In this document: piece after piece, positions 1-5,981 of the stretch
Position numbering within the stretch: position 1 is the first letter of the stretch
Layout of the letters: every line of letters begins with the position of its first letter
Assembly: GCA_035689095.1 (NCBI GenBank)
Contig: DASSMB010000153.1
Coordinates: 1-19,211 of the forward strand
Length of the DNA stretch: 19,211 bases
Direction: 5' to 3'
Source of the DNA: JACDDK01 sp035689095
Lineage (GTDB): Bacteria > Actinomycetota > Rubrobacteria > Rubrobacterales > Rubrobacteraceae
Made by a program: the position numbers and the translations under genes
The notes under the pieces: generated by a model
Database searches by the model: none
Seen by the model: only the letters and a program-made list of their open reading frames with translations
Told to the model about the DNA's origin: nothing

Positions 1-2
1 AC

Positions 3-812
3 GCTGGCGATTTGCGACACGAAGACGCGGACGGCGTATCCATCGCCGAGGCGATGCGCGCGAACGGTCTGGACCCGGATCTTATCGGGGAGGCCGCTCG
101 TTCGGAGGGATCGGTCGCGGCTTACGTCGAGCTTCATATCGAGCAGGGCCGGGTGCTGGAGAACGAGGGACTGCCGGTCGGGATCGTGACCGGGATAGCC
201 GGTCCGGTGTGGCTCCGGTTCACGCTCCGGGGCGAGACCGGGCACGCTGGTTCGACGCCGATGGGGCTCAGGCGCGACGCTCTGGCAGCGGCGGCGGAGA
301 TCATGGGCGTGATCGAGGAGGAAGCCACTCGAACCGGGACGACCGTGGGAACCGTTGGTCAGATAGAGGCGATGCCCGGCGGCATCAACATCATCCCCGG
401 ACGGGTCGAGTTCTCGCTGGACCTGCGCGATATAGACGAGGGCGCGCGGGACGGTGTGGAGACGCGCATCAGGGAGCGGTCGCGCAAGATCTGCGAGCGA
501 CGCGGCCTGGAGCTAGGGTTCGAGGAGTTGCAGCGGCTTCCGCCGGCGCCATGCTCGGAGGAGGTGCGCCGGGCCGCCAGAGAGGCCTGCGAAGAGATCG
601 GAACACCTCCCTTCGACCTTCCGAGCGGCGCCGGGCACGATGGGATGCAACTCGCGGGATTATGTCCGATGGGTATGGTCTTCGTCCGCTCCAGGAACGG
701 AATAAGCCACAACCCCGAGGAGTGGAGTTCCAGGGAAGATTGCGCAGCCGGCGCGAGAGTCCTCTACCACACCGTGCTGACCCTCGCGGATGGAGAACTG
801 GCGTCGAAGTAG
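3..812 (+). CDS. Hydantoinase/carbamoylase-family amidase (M20), 5'-truncated
   Basis: Zinc-dependent amidase of the N-carbamoyl-L-amino-acid hydrolase / allantoate amidohydrolase / beta-ureidopropionase group. The reading frame is open to the left edge (residues AGDLRHEDADG precede the TTG at 12), so this is the C-terminal ~270 of an expected ~410 residues and the real start lies outside the window. Family motifs visible in order: ELHIEQG (a metal-ligand segment), GETGHAGSTPM at the start of the lid/dimerisation domain, PGGINIIPG, and near the C-terminus GAGHDGMQLAGLCPMGM followed by NGISHNPEEW, which carry the last metal-binding and substrate-contact residues. The N-terminal metal site is not in view. 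The substrate cannot be told from sequence. It is followed after ~110 bp by a second M20 hydrolase and then a symporter, which fits uptake and breakdown of N-carbamoyl or N-acyl amino acids or ureides. Family assignment is firm; substrate is not. Confidence 0.9.
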   Translation, partial: AGDLRHEDADGVSIAEAMRANGLDPDLIGEAARSEGSVAAYVELHIEQGRVLENEGLPVGIVTGIAGPVWLRFTLRGETGHAGSTPMGLRRDALAAAAEIMGVIEEEATRTGTTVGTVGQIEAMPGGINIIPGRVEFSLDLRDIDEGARDGVETRIRERSRKICERRGLELGFEELQRLPPAPCSEEVRRAAREACEEIGTPPFDLPSGAGHDGMQLAGLCPMGMVFVRSRNGISHNPEEWSSREDCAAGARVLYHTVLTLADGELASK

Positions 813-910
813 ACGTGGGATCCAGGGTGCCGGATCTCTATACACGAGACCAAAGACAGGTAAGGCAGGATAAATTATGGTAGTTTCGTCCTTGCATAGG
901 TACGGCGAAC

Positions 911-931
911 AAGGGGGAATCAGCCATTCTG
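911..931 (+). promoter_or_regulatory. Shine-Dalgarno and candidate non-canonical start for the M20D hydrolase
   Basis: A purine-rich AAGGGGGA stands at 911-918. In the hydrolase frame the codons after it include ATT at 926 (7-nt spacer) and CTG at 929 (10-nt spacer). There is no ATG, GTG or TTG between the in-frame TAG at 881 and the GTG at 977. Residues encoded from 929 (LKSSLEDQIADVKDEVVGW) look like the normal N-terminal helix of M20D enzymes. Start at ATT or CTG is an inference from this spacing. Confidence 0.45.
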
Positions 932-976
932 AAGTCATCGCTCGAAGATCAGATAGCAGACGTCAAAGACGAGGTC

Positions 977-2122
977 GTGGGGTGGAGGCGTCATCTACAC
1001 CGCAACCCCGAGGTCTCCTTTCACGAGGAGAAGACTTCCCAATTCATCTACGAAACGCTTGAATCCTTCGGTGGCCTGGAGATCTCCCGGCCCACGAAGA
1101 CCAGCGTGGTGGCCCGGCTTTTGGGGGAGCGTCCGGGATTCACGCTCGCTATCCGGGCGGACATGGATGCCCTGCCGATAGAAGAGGAGAACGACTTCGA
1201 GTTCGTCTCCCAGAACCCCGGCGCGATGCATGCCTGCGGCCACGACGGGCATACGGCGATGCTTCTCGGGACGGCGAAGATACTCGCCGGGATGAAGGAC
1301 CGGATAGTCGGCGAGGTCCGCTTCATCTTTCAGCACGCCGAGGAGTTGCTCCCCGGCGGTGCCGAGGAGATGGTCGAGGCCGGCGTCATGGACGGCGTCG
1401 ACGCTGTAATAGGGATACACCTGTGGGCGCCGATGGAGATCGGCAGTATCGGGGTCACCTACGGCCCGATGATGGCCGCGCCGGACAAGTTCCAGATCTC
1501 GATCAAGGGCAAGGGCGGGCACGCGGCGATGCCGCACCAAGCAGTGGACTCCATCGCCATAGGGGCGCAGGTGGTGACGAACCTCCAGCACGTCGTCTCG
1601 CGAGAGATAGATCCACTGGACAACGTGGTCATCTCGGTCACGAAGTTTACCGGCGGTACGACGCACAATGTCATCCCAGGTACGGTGGAGATGATGGGCA
1701 CCGTGCGCACCCTCGACCCGGCGGTCCGCGAGCGCGTTCCCGAGGTCATGGAGCGGGTCATCAGGGGAATCACGTCCGCCCACGGCGCCTTCTACGAGTT
1801 CGAGTACGAGCGCGGCTACCGGCCGGTCATCAATGATGACGAAGTGACCCGCGTAATAGAGGAGACGGTTCGGGAGACTTTCGGAGACGAGACGCTCGAA
1901 ATAATGCGTCCCAACATGGGCGGCGAGGACTTCTCGGCGTTCCAGCAGAAGGCTCCGGGAACGTTCTTCTACATCGGGGCCGGGAATGAGGAGAAGGGGA
2001 TCGTCTATCCGCACCATCACCCGCGCTTCACGATAGACGAGGACGCCCTGCCCTACGGGATCAAGATGTTCACCAACGCGGCGTTCAAGCTGCTCGATAG
2101 GAATACCAAGGAGGGGTCTTGA
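977..2122 (+). CDS. M20D-family amidohydrolase (N-acyl-amino acid / hippurate type)
   Basis: Cytoplasmic metallohydrolase of the M20D group (hippuricase, N-acyl-L-amino-acid amidohydrolase, IAA-amino-acid hydrolase). It removes an acyl group from an amino acid. Counting from the GTG at 977: RRHLHRNPE at 4-11, the metal motif MHACGHDGH at 84-92, FQHAEE at 118-123, HLW at 148-150, GKGGHAAMPH in the lid domain at 178-187, and GGEDF plus the HHHPRF histidines near the end. The GTG at 977 is the only conventional start in frame, but it cuts off the usual N-terminal helix. The frame stays coding-like upstream (LEDQIADVKDEVVGW) back to a TAG at 881, so translation probably begins at ATT 926 or CTG 929 behind AAGGGGGA. 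The stop overlaps the next start (TTGA). The coordinates given are the conservative ones. Confidence 0.9.
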   Translation: MGWRRHLHRNPEVSFHEEKTSQFIYETLESFGGLEISRPTKTSVVARLLGERPGFTLAIRADMDALPIEEENDFEFVSQNPGAMHACGHDGHTAMLLGTAKILAGMKDRIVGEVRFIFQHAEELLPGGAEEMVEAGVMDGVDAVIGIHLWAPMEIGSIGVTYGPMMAAPDKFQISIKGKGGHAAMPHQAVDSIAIGAQVVTNLQHVVSREIDPLDNVVISVTKFTGGTTHNVIPGTVEMMGTVRTLDPAVRERVPEVMERVIRGITSAHGAFYEFEYERGYRPVINDDEVTRVIEETVRETFGDETLEIMRPNMGGEDFSAFQQKAPGTFFYIGAGNEEKGIVYPHHHPRFTIDEDALPYGIKMFTNAAFKLLDRNTKEGS

Positions 2123-2319
2123 AGTTAATGTATCTGCTGGCGGCGCTCCCGTTTATCGCGATACTCGGCGGCATAGTCTTCGCCAACCGGGTCGAGCCAT
2201 ACGTGTTGGGCCTGCCGTTCATACTGTTCTGGATCGTGCTGTGGGTCGTGCTTACCTCGGGGATCATGGCGACCATCTACCGTATCGACCCCGCCAACAG
2301 GGAGGATGATTCCGAATGA
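2119..2319 (+). CDS. DUF3311-type small membrane protein
   Basis: A 66-residue protein with two hydrophobic helices, roughly residues 4-22 and 30-52, and a charged C-terminal tail (RIDPANREDDSE). It resembles the small DUF3311 proteins typically encoded just upstream of SSS-family symporters; their biochemical role is not known to me, and an accessory or assembly partner of the transporter is a reasonable guess. AAGGAGGGG at 2108-2116 precedes the TTG at 2119, which overlaps the hydrolase stop. An ATG nine bases further on (2128) is an alternative start with a longer spacer. Its stop overlaps the ATG of the symporter in an ATGA, which implies translational coupling and a fixed ratio of the two membrane proteins. 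Confidence 0.75.
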   Translation: MKLMYLLAALPFIAILGGIVFANRVEPYVLGLPFILFWIVLWVVLTSGIMATIYRIDPANREDDSE

Positions 2320-3782
2320 ACGTCGCGCTGATAATAATTTTCGCCTTCCTCGCCCTCGCCATTTTCCTCGGCATCCGGGCGCGGCGCGGCAGGGACATGG
2401 ACCTCGAACAGTGGAGTGTCGGGGGACGGGGCTTCGGGACAATCTTCGTCTTCCTGCTCCTGGCCGGTGAGATCTACACGACCTTCACTTTCCTCGGCGG
2501 CAGCGGCTGGGCCTACGGGCAGGGCGGTCCTGCCTTCTACATCCTCTCCTACGGATGCCTGGCGTACATCATGTCCTACTGGCTGCTCCCGGCGGTCTGG
2601 CGCTACGCCAACGAGAACCGTCTCCACTCGCAGGCGGACTTCTTCGTGAGCAAGTACGGCAGCCCCGCTCTCGGTGTCCTGGTCTCGCTCGTCGCGGTGG
2701 TCGCGATGGTTCCTTATCTGGCGTTGCAGATCCGGGGCCTCGGGCTCATAGTCTCTGCGGCCTCCTACGGAACCATATCCGCGACCGTGGCCTCGATCAT
2801 CGGGGTGGTCGCCGTGGTCGTCTACGTGATCATCAGCGGCATTCACGGCTCGGCCTGGACCGCCGTCCTGAAGGACATCATGGTGCTCGGGGTCGTGGTG
2901 TTCCTCGGCCTCTACCTGCCCTTCAAGCTCTACGGCGGCATCGGAGAGATGTTCCACCAGATCCAGGCCCAGAAACCGGACTTCCTGACGCTTCCGGGCC
3001 AGGGATACAGCCCGGCGTGGTTCATCTCTACGGTCCTCCTGACAGCGCTCGGTTTCTACATGTGGCCGCACACCTTCGGCTCGACGTTCTCGGCGCAGAA
3101 CGAGCGGGTCTTCAAGCGCAACGCTATCTTCATGCCGCTCTATCAGCTCGTGCTGCTCTTCGTCTTCTTCGTCGGCTTCGCGGCGGTGCTGAAGGTTCCC
3201 GGCCTCGAAGGGGACAAGGTGGATCTCTCCCTGCTGATGATCTCCAAGGACACTTTCAGCTCTCCGGTCGTGGGTCTCATCGGGGCGACGGGTCTCCTTA
3301 CAGCCCTGGTCCCCGGCTCGATGCTCCTTATGGTGTCATCCACCCTGCTGGCCAAGAACGTATACAAGGCGTTCGCTCCATCGACTACCGAGGCGCAGGT
3401 GGGTACGCTCGCCAAGATACTGGTCCCCTTCGTAGGGCTTGCGGCCCTTCTCTTCGCGCTCAGTAGCGGGCAGGCCATCGTGCTTCTGCTGCTGCTCGGT
3501 TACAGCCTCGTGACGCAGCTCTTCCCGTCCCTGCTCTTCAGCCTGATGGCTAACAACCTCGTCACCAAGTGGGGAGCCGCTTCCGGGATTATCGTCGGCG
3601 TCGCGACCGTCACCTACGTGACCGTAACCGGGACCACCATCGGCCAGCTCTTGCCGTTCCTGCCGCAGGCTGCGGCGGACACCAACATCGGCATAGTAGC
3701 ATTGGCTGTTAACGTGGTAGTGCTCCTCGTGGTGAGCTTCGCCACGGGGGGACTAGCCGTGCGCCGTGAGCAGAGCGCCTGA
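2316..3782 (+). CDS. Sodium:solute symporter (SSS family, MctP-like)
   Basis: A 488-residue polytopic membrane protein with about 13 hydrophobic segments and the usual length for the solute:sodium symporter family. The N-terminal part shows AGEIYTTFTFLGGSGWAYGQG (about residues 48-69), the characteristic first core-helix segment; WPHTFGSTFSAQ around 249-260 and VPGSMLLMVSST around 335-346 are further conserved core motifs. With its DUF3311 partner it most resembles the MctP monocarboxylate/amino-acid transporters. It would use the sodium gradient to import a small organic acid or amino-acid derivative. The ATG overlaps the preceding stop and has GGAGG upstream. Its position behind two amidohydrolases suggests that the imported solute, or its breakdown product, is their substrate. 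Substrate is inferred from context only. Confidence 0.88.
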   Translation: MNVALIIIFAFLALAIFLGIRARRGRDMDLEQWSVGGRGFGTIFVFLLLAGEIYTTFTFLGGSGWAYGQGGPAFYILSYGCLAYIMSYWLLPAVWRYANENRLHSQADFFVSKYGSPALGVLVSLVAVVAMVPYLALQIRGLGLIVSAASYGTISATVASIIGVVAVVVYVIISGIHGSAWTAVLKDIMVLGVVVFLGLYLPFKLYGGIGEMFHQIQAQKPDFLTLPGQGYSPAWFISTVLLTALGFYMWPHTFGSTFSAQNERVFKRNAIFMPLYQLVLLFVFFVGFAAVLKVPGLEGDKVDLSLLMISKDTFSSPVVGLIGATGLLTALVPGSMLLMVSSTLLAKNVYKAFAPSTTEAQVGTLAKILVPFVGLAALLFALSSGQAIVLLLLLGYSLVTQLFPSLLFSLMANNLVTKWGAASGIIVGVATVTYVTVTGTTIGQLLPFLPQAAADTNIGIVALAVNVVVLLVVSFATGGLAVRREQSA

Positions 3783-3831
3783 GAATATCCCGGCGATCCG
3801 GACCCCGTAAACTGCTTTGTCGAGCGGCGCG

Positions 3832-3837
3832 TATAAA
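3832..3837 (+). promoter_or_regulatory. Possible -10 box of the small secreted protein gene
   Basis: TATAAA lies 33 bp before the TTG start, within the 88-bp spacer after the symporter. A TTGTCG at 3817-3822 is too close (9 bp) to be its -35 element, so only the -10 match is offered. Confidence 0.3.
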
Positions 3838-3870
3838 GTGCCGTAGCGCAAACCGAAAGAAGGAGAAACC

Positions 3871-4176
3871 TTGCGTAAGGCAAAGAGGCTCGGGACCGCG
3901 CTGGCGGCCTCGGCGATGTTGATTGGCGCCACCGCGGCGCCGGCTCTGGCGGGCGACCATCTCTTCAACGGTTCTACCTCTCCGGGGGCGGACCAGCGAG
4001 GCTTCGCAAACCCCGTGACCGCGAATCCGTCCGGCACCTCCGGAGCCGCCGCGAAGCCCGCCACCGTACCCGGCGAGGGCAACCCCAACGCGGGCCTCGA
4101 CCAGGGCACGCCCTCCGTGGACCTGAGCGCGGTCAGCGTCCGCAGCGGCGGGAACGGTGACCCCCAGGCGCAGTAG
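3871..4176 (+). CDS. Small secreted protein of unknown function
   Basis: A 101-residue protein starting at TTG 3871, five bases after AAGGAG (3860-3865). Residues 1-27 are a clear Sec signal peptide: basic MRKAKR, a hydrophobic stretch, then APALA before G28, a good signal peptidase I site. The ~74-residue mature part is rich in Gly, Pro, Ser, Asn and Ala (for example NPNAGLDQGTPS), with no cysteine, no membrane anchor and no domain I recognise. It is probably largely disordered and exported to the wall or outside. It stands alone between the symporter and a terminator, facing a secreted cell-wall amidase. That neighbourhood hints at an envelope role, but nothing in the sequence establishes one. 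Confidence 0.7.
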   Translation: MRKAKRLGTALAASAMLIGATAAPALAGDHLFNGSTSPGADQRGFANPVTANPSGTSGAAAKPATVPGEGNPNAGLDQGTPSVDLSAVSVRSGGNGDPQAQ

Positions 4177-4181
4177 ATAAT

Positions 4182-4208
4182 CTGCGGCCCGGAGAGGCCG
4201 GGCCGCAG
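4182..4208. terminator. Bidirectional terminator hairpin between convergent genes
   Basis: CTGCGGCCCGG at 4182-4192 pairs perfectly with CCGGGCCGCAG at 4198-4208 around a 5-nt AGAGG loop. It starts 6 bp after the secreted-protein stop and 12 bp before the 3' end of the convergent amidase. The T-tract is poor in both directions, as is usual for GC-rich actinobacteria. Confidence 0.8.
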
Positions 4209-4219
4209 GTTTGGCCTCT

Positions 4220-4891
4220 CTAGCGGGTAGCCAGGTAGTTGTCGATCCCCGCTCGCAGGGCCTCGGCTATCTGCTGCTGACGTACTCCGGTGCCGTCGGA
4301 CAACAGGCGGCCTTCTCCGTCGTTCGTAATGAAGACGCTCTCGGCGATGATCGCGGGCATGTCGCTCTTGAGCAGCACGCCGGAGGCGAACTGGGAGGGG
4401 GCTCTCTTGGGGATGCCCAGGGCCGGGTAGAGGGCGTCCAGCATCACGTTCGCCAGCTCCTGGTCCTTGCGGGGCTTGCCGTAAAGGGTGGTGGTGTAGT
4501 CTATGGATTTGTTGGTGGAGCCGTTCATGTGGATGGAGATGAGGAGCTTCGCCCCGGTGGTATTCGCGTAGGTGTAGCGGTCGTTGTTCGAGAGGGTCGC
4601 GTCTCCCGTGCGCGTCATGCAGACATTGTGACCCTCTCCTTCGAGGAGAGCCTCCAGCCTCAGGGCCACGTCCAGGTTCTGGTCTTTCTCCAGCAGGCCG
4701 TATGTGCTGTTCGACGTCCCGGTATCCGTCCCGCCGTGGCCGGGATCCAGGACGATCTGCCCCGTACAGCCTGTTTCGGGACCTCCTTCCTGCGCCCCTG
4801 CCGCGGGAGCAAGGACCGCCGCGACGACAATGCTTGTAAGAAACGCCGCCAGCAGCAATGCGCGAACCCTGAGCGACTCGACAGCTTTCAT
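4220..4891 (-). CDS. Secreted N-acetylmuramoyl-L-alanine amidase (Amidase_3)
   Basis: Zinc amidase that cleaves the bond between N-acetylmuramic acid and the stem peptide of peptidoglycan, outside the membrane. The ATG at 4891 is chosen over an in-frame upstream start at 4948 because it follows a GGAGGAAAGGG tract and begins a signal peptide: residues 1-33, basic start, hydrophobic core, PAAGA before Q34. The 223-residue protein is one catalytic domain: LDPGHGG with zinc ligand H52, E68 in LLEKDQN, H121 in SIHMNG, and the catalytic E184 in AESVFITN, all present and correctly spaced. No SPOR, SH3 or other wall-binding module is attached. It resembles CwlD/CwlC-type enzymes, used in wall remodelling, division or spore-cortex processing; which of these cannot be told. 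Confidence 0.92.
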   Translation of the reverse strand: MKAVESLRVRALLLAAFLTSIVVAAVLAPAAGAQEGGPETGCTGQIVLDPGHGGTDTGTSNSTYGLLEKDQNLDVALRLEALLEGEGHNVCMTRTGDATLSNNDRYTYANTTGAKLLISIHMNGSTNKSIDYTTTLYGKPRKDQELANVMLDALYPALGIPKRAPSQFASGVLLKSDMPAIIAESVFITNDGEGRLLSDGTGVRQQQIAEALRAGIDNYLATR

Positions 4892-4951
4892 CTTGTTCGC
4901 CCTTTCCTCCCCTGACAGCGAACGGGAAGCAAGGCCCGCCGCACACACAGC

Positions 4952-4971
4952 ATTACCCGGTAGATTACCCG
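4952..4971. repeat. Tandem ATTACCCG direct repeats upstream of the amidase
   Basis: ATTACCCG occurs at 4952-4959 and again at 4964-4971, a 12-bp period, about 60-80 bp upstream of the amidase ATG. On the amidase strand it reads CGGGTAAT twice. It could be part of a promoter or a regulator site; no function is demonstrated. Confidence 0.4.
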
Positions 4972-4987
4972 AACGGCAGAGCCGTGA

Positions 4988-5009
4988 GAATAGCTCAAAC
5001 GGGCTATTC
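4988..5009. repeat. Inverted repeat GAATAGC-N8-GCTATTC
   Basis: Perfect 7-bp arms at 4988-4994 and 5003-5009 with an 8-bp spacer, in the divergent 196-bp region between the amidase and the methyltransferase. The spacing suits a dimeric repressor site. It is about 80-100 bp from either start codon. Confidence 0.45.
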
Positions 5010-5028
5010 CCCGGTGGACGTAAGAATT

Positions 5029-5044
5029 GTTGCCACGGGGCAAC
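5029..5044. repeat. Inverted repeat GTTGCC-N4-GGCAAC upstream of the methyltransferase
   Basis: A 16-bp palindrome with perfect 6-bp arms and an ACGG centre. If the methyltransferase transcript is leaderless from 5088, this sits at about -59 to -44, just upstream of where RNA polymerase would bind, as an operator might. Confidence 0.45.
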
Positions 5045-5075
5045 CGAGTGTGTCTCGCTGGAACTGGTCTTCTCC

Positions 5076-5081
5076 TAAAAT
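5076..5081 (+). promoter_or_regulatory. -10 box for a leaderless methyltransferase transcript
   Basis: TAAAAT ends exactly 6 nt before the GTG start at 5088, and no Shine-Dalgarno is present. This places the transcription start on or next to the start codon. The same spacing recurs before nhaA and the potassium channel gene. No good -35 element is visible. Confidence 0.6.
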
Positions 5082-5087
5082 AGCCGT

Positions 5088-5912
5088 GTGGAACTCAGAG
5101 ACCTCGAATCTCACGGCGAGCCGGGCGCGCTGGTCTACCGGGCGGACTGCGTGGACCTCATGCGCCTGATGCCCGCCGGTAGCGTGGATGTCATCTTCGC
5201 CGACCCGCCCTACCGGCTATCAAGCGGGGGAGTAACGGTAAAGAGCGGCAGGATCTCCTCCGTGGACAAGGGGGCCTGGGACCGCTCGCTCGGCAGCTTC
5301 GAGAAGGACCACGAGTTCAACTTGCGCTGGATCCGGGAGGCCCGCCGCGTGCTCAAGCCGGACGGTACGATCTGGGTGACCGGGACGCATCACATAATTT
5401 TCAGCATCGGCTTCGCGCTCCAGTCACTCAGGTTCAAGGTGATAAACGACATAACCTGGCAGAAACCAGACCCGCCCCCGAACGCCCTGCGAATAGCCTT
5501 CACCCACGCTCACGAGACGCTCCTGTGGGCCAGCAAGGGTAGAGGCGCCCGCCACACCTTCAATTACGACCTCATAAACAGCCCGGACCCCGCCTCTCCG
5601 TTGTCCTCTATCTGGCGCATACCGGCCGTGCCGAAGGGGGAGAAACTTTGCGGCTACCATCCCACGCAGAAGCCTCTGCGTCTAGTGCGGCGGGCGCTGC
5701 TCGCCTCGACGCGGGAGGGCGACCTAGTCTTCGACCCGTTTTGCGGATCGGGGACGACGGCGGTCGCGGCGAAGGAGTTGAACCGTTTCTTCGTCGGGTC
5801 GGAGCTGGAGAGGGAGTTCGCGGAGCTTGCGGCGCGCCGGATCTCCGCCGCCGAGCGTGGCGGCGTGCTGCGGGAGATCTCCGGCCTCCGTTTGGAGGAT
5901 GATCAATCTTGA
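5088..5912 (+). CDS. Beta-class DNA N6-adenine methyltransferase, DpnA-like, apparently orphan
   Basis: Transfers methyl from S-adenosylmethionine to a base in DNA. The catalytic DPPY (39-42, in FADPPYRLSSGG) precedes the SAM-binding FDPFCGSGTT (215-224), the motif order of the beta class. HPTQKP at 191-196 is the conserved segment before it. The segments VDKGAWD (59-65), HEFNLRWI (75-82), ITWQKPDPPPN (122-132) and FNYDLINS (158-165) resemble, from memory, the DpnA/M.DpnIIB group, whose best-known member modifies GATC; the actual target here is not proven. At 274 residues it is full length. There is no endonuclease gene on either side (cell-wall amidase and cydD), so it looks like a solitary, possibly regulatory methylase. 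GTG 5088 is chosen because a -10 box lies 6 nt before it. Its stop codon lies inside the palindromic operator of the cyd genes. Confidence 0.88.
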   Translation: MELRDLESHGEPGALVYRADCVDLMRLMPAGSVDVIFADPPYRLSSGGVTVKSGRISSVDKGAWDRSLGSFEKDHEFNLRWIREARRVLKPDGTIWVTGTHHIIFSIGFALQSLRFKVINDITWQKPDPPPNALRIAFTHAHETLLWASKGRGARHTFNYDLINSPDPASPLSSIWRIPAVPKGEKLCGYHPTQKPLRLVRRALLASTREGDLVFDPFCGSGTTAVAAKELNRFFVGSELEREFAELAARRISAAERGGVLREISGLRLEDDQS

Positions 5913-5915
5913 TCA
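5900..5915. promoter_or_regulatory. Putative cyd operator 1 (upstream of cydD)
   Basis: TGATCAATCTTGATCA: two TGATCA palindromes with a 10-bp period, together a 16-bp inverted repeat with a 2-bp centre (TGATCAA-TC-TTGATCA). The direct repeat extends to TGATCAATC on both sides. It covers the methyltransferase stop codon and is centred 74 bp before the cydD ATG. The same arrangement recurs only once more in the window, upstream of cydA, which supports a shared regulator for the cyd genes. Confidence 0.65.
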
Positions 5916-5981
5916 ATCCGCGTGCCGGATCATGCTCTACCATGACGGCATGGCGAGCGGATTCGACTTATCTGACGGCGT

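Noticed and set aside
877..1062. Short plus-strand frame starting at ATG 877, considered as the true start of the M20D gene
   Set aside because: It is in a different frame, its product resembles no M20 N-terminus, and it would need a frameshift to join the enzyme.
995..2020. Long minus-strand open frame of 341 codons opposite the M20D hydrolase
   Set aside because: It is an antisense shadow of a gene with clear M20 motifs; its product is charged, without domains, and has no start signal.
3753..4946. Minus-strand frame of 397 codons covering the secreted protein and the amidase
   Set aside because: It overlaps the true amidase in another frame and yields Arg/Pro-rich low-complexity sequence typical of GC-rich shadows.
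5900..5915. FNR box upstream of cydD
   Set aside because: FNR sites need TTGAT and ATCAA separated by 4 bp. Here the half-sites overlap or are 8 bp apart, so the match is only superficial.
5900..5915. Canonical Rex operator upstream of cydD
   Set aside because: Length and centre agree with Rex sites, but the half-site is TGATCA and not TGTGAA/TGTTAA, so the regulator is left open.
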